A stretch of 6,022 nt of DNA from positions 1 to 6,022 of the forward strand of contig RFFY01000725.1 of NCBI GenBank assembly GCA_003697065.1, read 5' to 3'. This document shows, in pieces, positions 1-5,039 of this stretch. Numbering within the stretch: position 1 is the stretch's first letter; every line of letters starts with the position of its first letter. The notes beneath the pieces are model-generated. The model searched no databases, was not told the origin of the DNA, and saw nothing but the letters and a program-made list of their open reading frames with translations. Both the position numbers and the translations under genes were made by a program. This DNA comes from Actinomyces sp. (GTDB lineage: Bacteria > Actinomycetota > Acidimicrobiia > Acidimicrobiales > Aldehydirespiratoraceae).

Positions 1-477
1 ACCGAGGTCGAGCTGAAGGAGAAGAAGCACCGCATCGAGGACGCCGTGTCGGCCACCCGGGCCGCCATCGAGGAGGGCATCGTCCCCGGCGGCGGCACCA
101 CCCTGCTGCGGGCGCGGCCGGCCGTGCGGGCGCTCCTCGACGAGCTCAGCGGCGACGAGGCCACCGGCGCCCGCATCGTGTGGCACGCCCTGGCGGCTCC
201 CGCCCGCCAGATCGCCGAGAACGCCGGCCACGAGGGCGGCGTGGTGGTCGAGCGGGTCGAGCACGAGCAGGGTGCCGTGGGGTTCGACGCCGCCACCGGC
301 GAGTTCACCGACCTGGCCAAGGCCGGCGTCATCGACCCGGCCATGGTGACCCGGGCGGCCCTGCAGAACGCGGCCTCGATCGCCGCTCTGCTGCTGACCA
401 CCGAGGCCCTCGTCGCCGACAAGCCGGAGAAGGAGGAGACCCCCGCCGGCGGCGGCATGGGCGACATGGACTTCTGA
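1..477 (+). CDS. groEL: Chaperonin GroEL (Hsp60), C-terminal part; 5' end outside the window
   Basis: The frame is open from base 1 and encodes the last 158 residues of a 60-kDa chaperonin, the ATP-driven folding ring of the cytoplasm. The fragment starts at TEVELKEKKHRIEDA, matching the conserved stretch late in the apical/intermediate region. It continues with ATRAAIEEGIVPGGGT, whose Gly triplet (fragment residues 30-32) belongs to the nucleotide-binding equatorial domain. AGVIDPAMVTRAALQNAAS, the conserved 'DP..VTR.ALQ.A.S' segment, follows, then the TTEALVADKPEK end. The tail is short, GGGMGDMDF, close to the GGDMGGMDF-type tail of mycobacterial GroEL2 and unlike the His-rich tail of GroEL1. 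That suggests the housekeeping copy. A GTG at 46 lies in frame but is an internal valine, not a start. No groES is visible. hsp20 follows after 116 bp on the same strand. Identification is very secure; only the 5' part is missing. Confidence 0.97.
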   Translation, partial: TEVELKEKKHRIEDAVSATRAAIEEGIVPGGGTTLLRARPAVRALLDELSGDEATGARIVWHALAAPARQIAENAGHEGGVVVERVEHEQGAVGFDAATGEFTDLAKAGVIDPAMVTRAALQNAASIAALLLTTEALVADKPEKEETPAGGGMGDMDF

Positions 478-486
478 TCCGGCCGG

Positions 487-518
487 CCGCGGATCCGCGG
501 GTCCGCGGGTCCGCGGCA
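487..518. repeat. 8-bp tandem repeat, four copies of CCGCGG-NN
   Basis: CCGCGG recurs at 487, 495, 503 and 511 at an exact 8-bp period; the two spacer bases are AT, GT, GT and CA. The first two hexamers form the perfect 14-bp palindrome CCGCGGATCCGCGG (487-500). The first half of the array can pair with the second half, so the RNA could fold into a GC-rich hairpin just after the groEL stop. There is no T-tract. It could weaken transcription between groEL and hsp20 or stabilise the groEL 3' end; both roles are inference. Confidence 0.8.
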
Positions 519-523
519 GGTCC

Positions 524-560
524 AGACAGGACCGAGACAGGACCGACACAGGACCGACAC
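524..560. repeat. 11-bp tandem repeat, three copies plus a partial one, in the hsp20 leader
   Basis: Copies are AGACAGGACCG (524-534), AGACAGGACCG (535-545) and ACACAGGACCG (546-556), followed by a partial copy ACAC at 557-560. The ACACAGTGAGCG and AGACAGGTGAGG stretches after it look like decayed copies that run up to the hsp20 ribosome binding site. The unit length is not a multiple of three and no gene spans it. No HAIR (HspR) or CIRCE (HrcA) inverted repeat is seen in this spacer. Confidence 0.8.
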
Positions 561-577
561 AGTGAGCGAGACAGGTG

Positions 578-584
578 AGGAGGT
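578..584 (+). promoter_or_regulatory. Ribosome binding site of hsp20
   Basis: AGGAGGT is a near-perfect Shine-Dalgarno match, 9 bases before the ATG at 594. It fixes that start. Confidence 0.85.
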
Positions 585-593
585 GAGACACAG

Positions 594-1028
594 ATGCTGA
601 GCCAGAACGATCCGTTCTTCGGGTTCGATCGCTTCTTCGAGCAGTTCGGCGCCGGCGGCCGTTCCTTCATGGCGATGGACGCCTACCGGCGCGGCAACGA
701 CGTGTGGGTGCACGTCGACCTGCCCGGTGTGGCCCCCGACTCGATCGACGTGAGCGTCGAGCGGTCGGTGCTGACCATCTCGGCCAACCGCGACTGGCGC
801 CTCGAGGAAGGCGATCGCGTCTACCTGAACGAGCGTCGCCAGGGCACGTTCCGCCGTCAGATCCACCTCGGTGAGGGGCTCGACGCCGACCACATCGAGG
901 CCGATTACCACGACGGCGTGCTGACCCTGCGTATCCCGGTGGCCGCCGCCGCCCAGCCGCGCAAGATCGCGGTCACGACCGGCCCCGCCGCCATCGACGT
1001 CAGCTCGACCGAGTCGGCCTCGAGCTGA
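594..1028 (+). CDS. Small heat-shock protein, Hsp20 / alpha-crystallin family
   Basis: A 144-residue ATP-independent holdase that should bind unfolding proteins in the cytoplasm as an oligomer and pass them to ATP-driven chaperones. The N-terminal arm (residues 1-26) is short and Phe-rich (DPFFGFDRFFEQF), typical of bacterial Hsp20. The alpha-crystallin domain covers about residues 27-117, with DLPGV at 42-46, SVERSVLTISANR at 54-66, and the signature DGVLTLRIPV at 107-116. A C-terminal I-x-V motif (IAV, 125-127), which docks in the neighbouring subunit's groove, is followed by a Ser/Thr-rich tail. Length is normal for the family. The start is supported by AGGAGGT nine bases upstream. The gene sits 116 bp behind groEL on the same strand, so co-transcription is possible; no separate promoter could be recognised. 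A 16-bp duplication crosses its stop codon. Confidence 0.96.
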   Translation: MLSQNDPFFGFDRFFEQFGAGGRSFMAMDAYRRGNDVWVHVDLPGVAPDSIDVSVERSVLTISANRDWRLEEGDRVYLNERRQGTFRRQIHLGEGLDADHIEADYHDGVLTLRIPVAAAAQPRKIAVTTGPAAIDVSSTESASS

Positions 1029-1042
1029 GTCGGCCCCGAGCT
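1011..1042. repeat. 16-bp direct tandem duplication across the hsp20 stop codon
   Basis: GAGTCGGCCTCGAGCT (1011-1026) is followed at once by GAGTCGGCCCCGAGCT (1027-1042), with one mismatch. The junction lies inside the TGA stop (1026-1028): the first copy encodes the end of the protein (ESASS) and the second is untranslated. It looks like a slippage duplication. Confidence 0.85.
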
Positions 1043-1063
1043 GACCTCGAGGGGAAGCGAGCG

Positions 1064-1093
1064 CGGGACCCGCACCCACCGGTGCGGGTCCCG
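1064..1093. terminator. Perfect stem-loop between convergent genes, probable bidirectional terminator
   Basis: GGGACCCGCACC (1065-1076) pairs perfectly with GGTGCGGGTCCC (1081-1092) around the 4-base loop CACC; C1064-G1093 adds a thirteenth pair. It begins 36 bp after the hsp20 stop. The stem reads the same from either side, so it could end both the chaperone transcript (+) and the operon ending at 1243 (-). No U-tract follows on either strand, as is common in high-GC actinobacteria, so termination activity is inferred from position and stability. Confidence 0.75.
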
Positions 1094-1107
1094 GCGCGTC
1101 CCGGCGC
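1088..1107. repeat. 10-bp tandem duplication
   Basis: GTCCCGGCGC occurs twice head to tail (1088-1097 and 1098-1107). The first copy overlaps the 3' arm of the hairpin. Confidence 0.7.
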
Positions 1108-1114
1108 ATCTTCC

Positions 1115-1219
1115 CCGGTGACGGTTCCCGGTGTCGTTCGCCGGTGTCGTTCGCCGGTGACGGTCCCCGGTGTCGTTCGCCGGTGGCGTTCCCGCGGTGT
1201 CGTTCCCCGGTGCCGCCAC
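1115..1219. repeat. 13-bp tandem repeat array, about eight copies (consensus CCGGTGTCGTTCG)
   Basis: Copies begin at 1115, 1128, 1141, 1154, 1167, 1180, 1193 (14 bp) and 1207. Those at 1128, 1141 and 1167 are identical (CCGGTGTCGTTCG). Those at 1115 and 1154 share the variant CCGGTGACGGT, which hints at duplication of multi-copy blocks. The last copy is degenerate. The unit is not a multiple of three and the array lies between convergent stop codons, so it is non-coding. It falls in the 3' flank of both transcription units. There are no unique spacers, so it is not CRISPR. It looks like a minisatellite; a protein-binding array is possible but unproven. Confidence 0.88.
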
Positions 1220-1242
1220 GCGACCCGGACGAGACCGCCGAG

Positions 1243-2025
1243 TCAGCCTGAGGGGTCGGGGAGGCGGCGCAGGCGGTGATCGGGGGTGAGCAGGCGCCGG
1301 GTCAGGCCCAGGGTCATCACGACGGTGGTCGTCGCCACCGAACCCAGGACCAGGTACATCACCGCCGCCTGCACCTTCACGGCGTCGGCGGGATCGGTCC
1401 CGGCGAGGATCAGGCCGACCATGGCCCCCGGGAGGAACACGACCCCGACCGCCTTGGTGCTCTCGATCTGGGGAATCAGGGCGTCACGCAGGGCGGCCCG
1501 GACGTGGGGCCGGATGGCCTCCTCCCCCGTGAGGCCTAGGGCGAGGCGGCCCTCGATGAGGTCGCGGTGTTCCCGGGCCTCGGTGACGAGACGGCGCGAG
1601 GCGAGGACGGTCGCCGCCAACGAGTTGCCCACCATCATCCCGCCCAGGGGAACGAGGGTCCGGCCCCGCGGCTCGAACACCCCGAGGCCGAAGAGGATGC
1701 CCAGGGTGACGAGGGCGGCCGCCGCGAACGAGACCAGGGACAGGGGAATCGACGAGGGCACCTCGGGGGCCCGCCGGTGAACGGTCCAGGCGGCGAAGGC
1801 CACCATCACCGCCAACCACACCCACGACCACACCAGGGGATCGTCGTCGTCGACCACCAGGGCCAAGGCCCAGCCGACGACGAGGAGCTGGACGAGGGCC
1901 CGGGTCGCCGCCCACACGATCGAGCGTTCGAGGCCGAGTCGGCGCACGAGCGACAGCACCACCGCCGCGGCGACGAGCAGGCCCGACAGGGCGAGCCCCC
2001 CGTAGCCGATGTCGGCGGCGCTCAC
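1243..2025 (-). CDS. fetB: FetB-type ABC transporter permease (UPF0014 / YbbM family)
   Basis: A 260-residue inner-membrane permease of about seven hydrophobic segments (roughly 8-28, 37-59, 64-82, 93-116, 123-143, 192-210, 219-242). Its length is close to the E. coli FetB (YbbM). Family hallmarks are TRALVQLLVVG (41-51), PLGGMMVGNSLAATVLA (126-142), RAALRDALIPQIESTKAVG (176-194), and FLPGAMVGLILAGTDPADAV (197-216). In E. coli FetAB exports iron and helps under oxidative stress; the substrate here is inferred from that family. The GTG start at 2025 is supported by GGGGAGG four bases upstream. The frame runs open further upstream, but that is the shadow of the preceding ATPase gene. It begins 28 bp after that ATPase stops, giving the usual ATPase-then-permease order, and it is the last gene of the run. 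Confidence 0.9.
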   Translation of the reverse strand: MSAADIGYGGLALSGLLVAAAVVLSLVRRLGLERSIVWAATRALVQLLVVGWALALVVDDDDPLVWSWVWLAVMVAFAAWTVHRRAPEVPSSIPLSLVSFAAAALVTLGILFGLGVFEPRGRTLVPLGGMMVGNSLAATVLASRRLVTEAREHRDLIEGRLALGLTGEEAIRPHVRAALRDALIPQIESTKAVGVVFLPGAMVGLILAGTDPADAVKVQAAVMYLVLGSVATTTVVMTLGLTRRLLTPDHRLRRLPDPSG

Positions 2026-2029
2026 CCAC

Positions 2030-2036
2030 CCTCCCC
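2030..2036 (-). promoter_or_regulatory. Ribosome binding site of the fetB-like gene
   Basis: GGGGAGG on the minus strand, four bases before the GTG at 2025. It rules out the much longer reading frame that extends into the ATPase gene. Confidence 0.65.
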
Positions 2037-2053
2037 GAGGTCGACGGCCGGCG

Positions 2054-2722
2054 TCACGGGACGAGCCGTCCTCCGGCCAGGTGCACGACCCGGTCGGCGA
2101 GGCGGTCGACCTGGCCGGGGTCGTGGGTGACCCACACCAGGGGGATCCCCTCGTCGGCCAGGGCGCGGGCCAGGCCCTCGATCCCGGCGGCGGCGTCGGG
2201 ATCGAGGGCGGCGGTGGGTTCGTCGGCGAGCACCACCGAGGGGTCGGTGGCCAGGGCCCGGGCGAAGCAGAGGCGCTGGGCCTCACCCCCGGAGAGGTCC
2301 TGGGCCCGGCGCTCGCACAGGCCGGGTTCGAGCCCCACCCGTGCGCACAGGGCCTGCGCCCCGGCGGTGTCGATCGACGGCCGGGCCACCCGGAAGTTGT
2401 CGAGAACGGTCCCCTCGAACAGGGGCGGGCGCTGGAACACCAGGGCCACCCGGCGCCGCAGGTGGGGTGGGTCGATGTCGTCGAGGTCGACGCCCCGGAA
2501 CAGGATCCTGCCCTCGGTCGGGACCTCGAGCCGGTCGAGGAGACGCAGGAGGCTCGACTTGCCGCTGCCGGAGGGCCCGACGATCACCGTGATGCCCTCG
2601 TCGGGGATGCGCAGGTCGATGCCGTCGAGGATGCGGGTGCCGTCGATGGTCAGACCGACCCCGTGAAGGGTGAACAGGTCGGGGTGGGCCGGAGGCTCAG
2701 GGGCTGGCACCGGGGCCGACAC
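2054..2722 (-). CDS. fetA: FetA-type ABC transporter ATP-binding protein (YbbL-like)
   Basis: A 222-residue cytoplasmic ATPase of one ABC domain. Walker A is GPSGSGKSS (49-57), the Q-loop is VFQRPPLF with Gln97, the signature is LSGGEAQR (143-150), Walker B is VVLADE (163-168) with catalytic Glu168, the D-loop is AALD (171-174), and the switch His is H200 (WVTHD). All catalytic elements are intact. Such compact ATPases power phosphate/amino-acid-like and FetAB transporters; the FetA call rests mainly on the FetB-type permease 28 bp downstream. The start is less certain. GTG at 2722 gives a Pro-rich 15-residue leader before the domain, has no clear Shine-Dalgarno sequence, and lies 37 bp after the stop of the preceding ATPase gene. 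Reinitiation from upstream or a leaderless start are both possible. No later start upstream of the ABC domain looks better. Confidence 0.88.
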   Translation of the reverse strand: MSAPVPAPEPPAHPDLFTLHGVGLTIDGTRILDGIDLRIPDEGITVIVGPSGSGKSSLLRLLDRLEVPTEGRILFRGVDLDDIDPPHLRRRVALVFQRPPLFEGTVLDNFRVARPSIDTAGAQALCARVGLEPGLCERRAQDLSGGEAQRLCFARALATDPSVVLADEPTAALDPDAAAGIEGLARALADEGIPLVWVTHDPGQVDRLADRVVHLAGGRLVP

Positions 2723-2759
2723 TAGCCCGGTTGTCGCCGAGCCACCGGGGGCCGACAGC

Positions 2760-3701
2760 TCAGGTGGCGGCGCCGGTGGCGGCCCCGGCCGTCACCACCA
2801 GGTAGCCGTCGTGGACCGACGGGGTGGCGGGGTGGGCGTCGGGAGGGGGCCGGTCGGCGACGAGGCGCCAACGGCCCGGTCCGACGGCCCGGGCCGCCGC
2901 CCCGGCCGGTGGGGGGCGGGTGACGTCCCACGCCCGGCCCCGCGCCCGCTCGGCCAGGGCCGCCGGTGTGCCGCTGAAGGCCACCCGCCCGTCGTCGAGC
3001 ACGACCACCCGGTGGCACACGGCGGCCAACTCGTCGGCGTGGTGGGTGGCGACGACGACGGTGGCCTCCGCCGCCCGGTGGGTGAGCAGGGTGGTGAGGC
3101 GTGAGCGCCAGGCGGCGTCGAGGGAGGCCAGGGGTTCGTCGCACACCAGCAGATCGGGTCCGCCGAGCAGGGCCTGGGCGAACAGGAGACGTCGGCGCAT
3201 GCCGCCGCTGAGACGTCCGATCCGTTCGGCGGCGACGTCGGCGAGCCCGACCATCTCGAGGGCCCACGCCGACCAGCGGCGACGCAGGCGACGCGGGGTG
3301 ATCTCGCACAGGGCGGCCACGTAGTCGAGGTGATCGACGACCCGCAGGCGGTGGGGCAGGGCGTCGCTCTGGGGCTGGTAGCCCAGTCGGCGGCGGATGG
3401 CGACCCGGTCGGCGGCCCGCCGGGGATCGGCGCCGGCGATGCGGACCGTGCCCGTGGGCGTGGTGACCACGGTGGCGATCAGGCGCAGGAGGGTGCTCTT
3501 GCCCGAGCCGTTGGGGCCGAGCACGGCGGTGGCGCCCGGCCCGGCCTCCAGGTCGACGCCGGCCAGGGCCCGGCGGTGGCCGTAGGCGACGTCGACCCCC
3601 CGCAGGCTCACGAGCGGGCCGCCGGCGGCTGGCGGCGGTGAGGCCGGCGGCGGAGCCGCTGCTGCCGGACCGGGCGCGTCGCCGGGGACCTCAGGCGGCA
3701 T
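2760..3701 (-). CDS. ABC transporter ATP-binding protein, ABC-2 / CcmA-NatA type
   Basis: A 313-residue ATPase. After a Pro/Ala-rich leader (1-29) comes one complete ABC domain: Walker A GPNGSGKST (62-70), Q-loop region GYQPQSD (107-113), signature LSGGMRRRL (164-172), Walker B LLVCDE (184-189), D-loop SLD (193-195) and switch His220 (VATHH). The GYQPQ and LSGGMRRRL forms are typical of ATPases paired with ABC-2-type permeases (drug, sodium or heme-type exporters). The C-terminal 60 residues end in PSVHDGYLVV, recalling the 'P-T/S-LEDAYL' end of that group. ATG at 3701 overlaps the upstream membrane-protein stop by 11 bp, implying translational coupling. A GTG four codons upstream, or one at residue 31 (VSLRGVDVAYG), are alternatives. 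No separate permease gene accompanies it, so the upstream six-helix protein is the likely partner. Substrate unknown. Confidence 0.9.
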   Translation of the reverse strand: MPPEVPGDAPGPAAAAPPPASPPPAAGGPLVSLRGVDVAYGHRRALAGVDLEAGPGATAVLGPNGSGKSTLLRLIATVVTTPTGTVRIAGADPRRAADRVAIRRRLGYQPQSDALPHRLRVVDHLDYVAALCEITPRRLRRRWSAWALEMVGLADVAAERIGRLSGGMRRRLLFAQALLGGPDLLVCDEPLASLDAAWRSRLTTLLTHRAAEATVVVATHHADELAAVCHRVVVLDDGRVAFSGTPAALAERARGRAWDVTRPPPAGAAARAVGPGRWRLVADRPPPDAHPATPSVHDGYLVVTAGAATGAAT

Positions 3702-4491
3702 CGCCGCCCCCACCCGTGTCGAGCTGGTGGCGGCGCCGGTGGGCGGCCGCCAGAGCGGCGGCGGTGAGGACCAGGGCACCCACCTGGAGGGGGGCACCGA
3801 AGACGGTGGCGGCGTCGGCTCCCCGGGTCGCCACCACCACGAGCACGACCCAGCCCACCGCCACCGTCGCCGCCGCCCGCCGCGGCTCGACGCGGGCGGC
3901 CAGGGCCAGAGACGTCGCCGTGCACGCCACCGACGGCAGGACCCACGCCAGACGGGCCGCCCCGCCCGCCGGCAGGAGAACGGCGCCCACCCCCAGCACC
4001 AGCGAGGAGGCCGCCAGCACGGTCGCGGCCCGCAAGAGGAACACCCGGAAGGTGTCGAGAGGGGCGGCCACCACCGTCTCGTGGGTGGGGTCGACGCCGG
4101 GCCCGAACGACAAGGCGACCCCGAGCAGGGGAACGAGGGGGGCGACGGTGAGGTACACGACGATGCGGTCGGCGGCGGTACCGCCGGCGGTCTGGGCGGC
4201 GTTGACGGCAAAGAGGATCGTGACCGTCACGGCGACGAGCCAGGAGCGTCGCAGGCCGGGGGTGGCGGTCACGATCGGGATCACCCGGTCGGGGACCCCC
4301 AGGCGGCGCAGGAGGCGGGCCAGGCGGGGTTCGCGGGGGGCGTCGAGCTCGGCGGCGACGGCGGCCAGGCCCTGGGCGACACGCCCGGGGTCGACGGCCT
4401 CGGCGGCGGTCCCGGCCAGCAGGCGGGGATGGGCGGCGGCCCGGCGAAGGCGGGCGATCACCTGCTCGTCCCGCGGCGCGTCGGTGGTCAT
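3691..4491 (-). CDS. Six-helix membrane protein between sigma factor and ABC ATPase; possible ABC-2-like permease / anti-sigma
   Basis: A 266-residue protein with a soluble, helical, charged N-terminal part (1-80) and about six hydrophobic helices (84-104, 109-130, 154-174, 180-200, 205-223, 235-252). There is no signal peptide, so the N-terminus is probably cytoplasmic. The most family-like part is YLTVAPLVPLLGV with DPTHETVVAAPLDTFRVFLLR (about 113-154), which I recall from actinobacterial membrane proteins encoded between ECF sigma factors and ABC ATPases. Many of those carry an N-terminal zf-HC2 anti-sigma domain. Here the N-terminal part has one His and no Cys, so no zinc site. ATG at 4491 overlaps the sigma stop as ATGA and has GAGGAGGAG five bases upstream, so the start is firm. 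It may hold the sigma factor at the membrane, serve as the permease of the downstream ATPase, or both; these roles are inferred from context. Confidence 0.85.
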   Translation of the reverse strand: MTTDAPRDEQVIARLRRAAAHPRLLAGTAAEAVDPGRVAQGLAAVAAELDAPREPRLARLLRRLGVPDRVIPIVTATPGLRRSWLVAVTVTILFAVNAAQTAGGTAADRIVVYLTVAPLVPLLGVALSFGPGVDPTHETVVAAPLDTFRVFLLRAATVLAASSLVLGVGAVLLPAGGAARLAWVLPSVACTATSLALAARVEPRRAAATVAVGWVVLVVVATRGADAATVFGAPLQVGALVLTAAALAAAHRRRHQLDTGGGGDAA

Positions 4492-5039
4492 CGGAGCTCC
4501 TCCTCGAGGAGTCGGCGGAGGTGGTGGCGGGCCCGGTGCAGGCGCGACTTCACGGTGCCGCGCGGGATGCCGAGCAGGGTGGCGGCCTCGCGGGTGTCGA
4601 GGCCGTCGAGGGCGGTGGCGGCGAGGACCGCCTGCAGGTCGGGTTCGAGGCGGGCGAAGGCCCGACCCAGTTCGGTGTCGCCGAGGGCGATGGGGATCTC
4701 GTCGCGGACCACACCGGCCAGGGGCGTGGGGTCGGCGACCGGCTCGGGCGGGCGCCGCCGGCGGAGCTGATCGATGAGGCGGCGCAGGGCGATGGTCCAC
4801 AGCCAGGCCCCGACCTCCTCCACGGCCTCGCCCCGACGGGCCTGGCGCCACACGGCCAAGAAGGTGTCCTGCACCGCCGTGTCGACCTGGTCGGCGTCGC
4901 CCCCGCGGCGTTCGAGCCGCACCGTGATCCACGGGGCGTGGCGTTCGTAGAGAGCGGCGAGCGCCGCCCGGTCGCCGGCACCGACGCGGGCCAGGAGCTC
5001 GCGGTCGCTGTCGGTCGTGGGGTCGGCCACCAGGGTCAT
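4488..5039 (-). CDS. ECF (sigma-70 family group 4) RNA polymerase sigma factor
   Basis: A 183-residue, two-domain sigma factor that should direct RNA polymerase to a small stress or envelope regulon. Region 2 spans about residues 12-96: ELLARVGAGDRAALAALYERH, then DTAVQDTFLAVWRQARR (core-binding and -10 recognition), then GAWLWTIALRRLIDQLRRRR. A short acidic/Pro linker follows. Region 4 (about 122-183) has the ECF helix-turn-helix DTREAATLLGIPRGTVKSRLHRARHHLRRLL that reads the -35 element. There is no C-terminal SnoaL-like or other extension and no Cys. The ATG at 5039 overlaps the upstream hydroxylase stop as ATGA, and the stop overlaps the next start the same way. No good Shine-Dalgarno sequence precedes the ATG, in keeping with coupling; a GTG at 5030 is an alternative. 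The usual anti-sigma position is filled by the membrane protein downstream. Confidence 0.94.
   Translation of the reverse strand: MTLVADPTTDSDRELLARVGAGDRAALAALYERHAPWITVRLERRGGDADQVDTAVQDTFLAVWRQARRGEAVEEVGAWLWTIALRRLIDQLRRRRPPEPVADPTPLAGVVRDEIPIALGDTELGRAFARLEPDLQAVLAATALDGLDTREAATLLGIPRGTVKSRLHRARHHLRRLLEEELR
4497..4505 (-). promoter_or_regulatory. Ribosome binding site of the six-helix membrane protein
   Basis: GAGGAGGAG on the minus strand, five bases before the ATG at 4491 and embedded in the Glu-rich end of the sigma gene (EEELR). It supports the ATGA-coupled start over the much longer open frame that shadows the sigma gene. Confidence 0.75.

Noticed and set aside
905..1219. 104-codon minus-strand frame with repeated 'PPANDTG' peptides
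   Set aside because: The peptide repeat is only the 13-bp array read through successive frames, and the frame also runs antisense into hsp20.
1115..1219. CRISPR array
   Set aside because: The 13-bp units abut directly with no unique spacers and no cas genes are nearby.
1115..1219. Tandem ECF promoters on the minus strand (GAAC and CGTC elements inside the repeat)
   Set aside because: The 13-bp period sets the spacing at 12 or 25 bases, not the 16-17 expected for ECF -35/-10 elements, and no gene starts downstream.
2009..2725. 238-codon open frame on the plus strand
   Set aside because: Antisense to the FetA-type ATPase, whose Walker, signature and H-loop motifs are all intact on the minus strand. 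The plus frame reads as Gly/Pro/His-rich noise.
2760..4211. ATPase extended upstream to 4211 as a 483-residue fusion
   Set aside because: The first 170 residues are a Pro/Arg-rich shadow of the membrane-protein gene; the real start is near ATG 3701, overlapping that gene's stop.
3638..4777. 379-codon open frame on the plus strand
   Set aside because: It lies opposite the membrane protein, the ATPase start and the sigma gene, and its translation is low-complexity Arg/Ala/Gly. It is a high-GC shadow with no recognisable motif.
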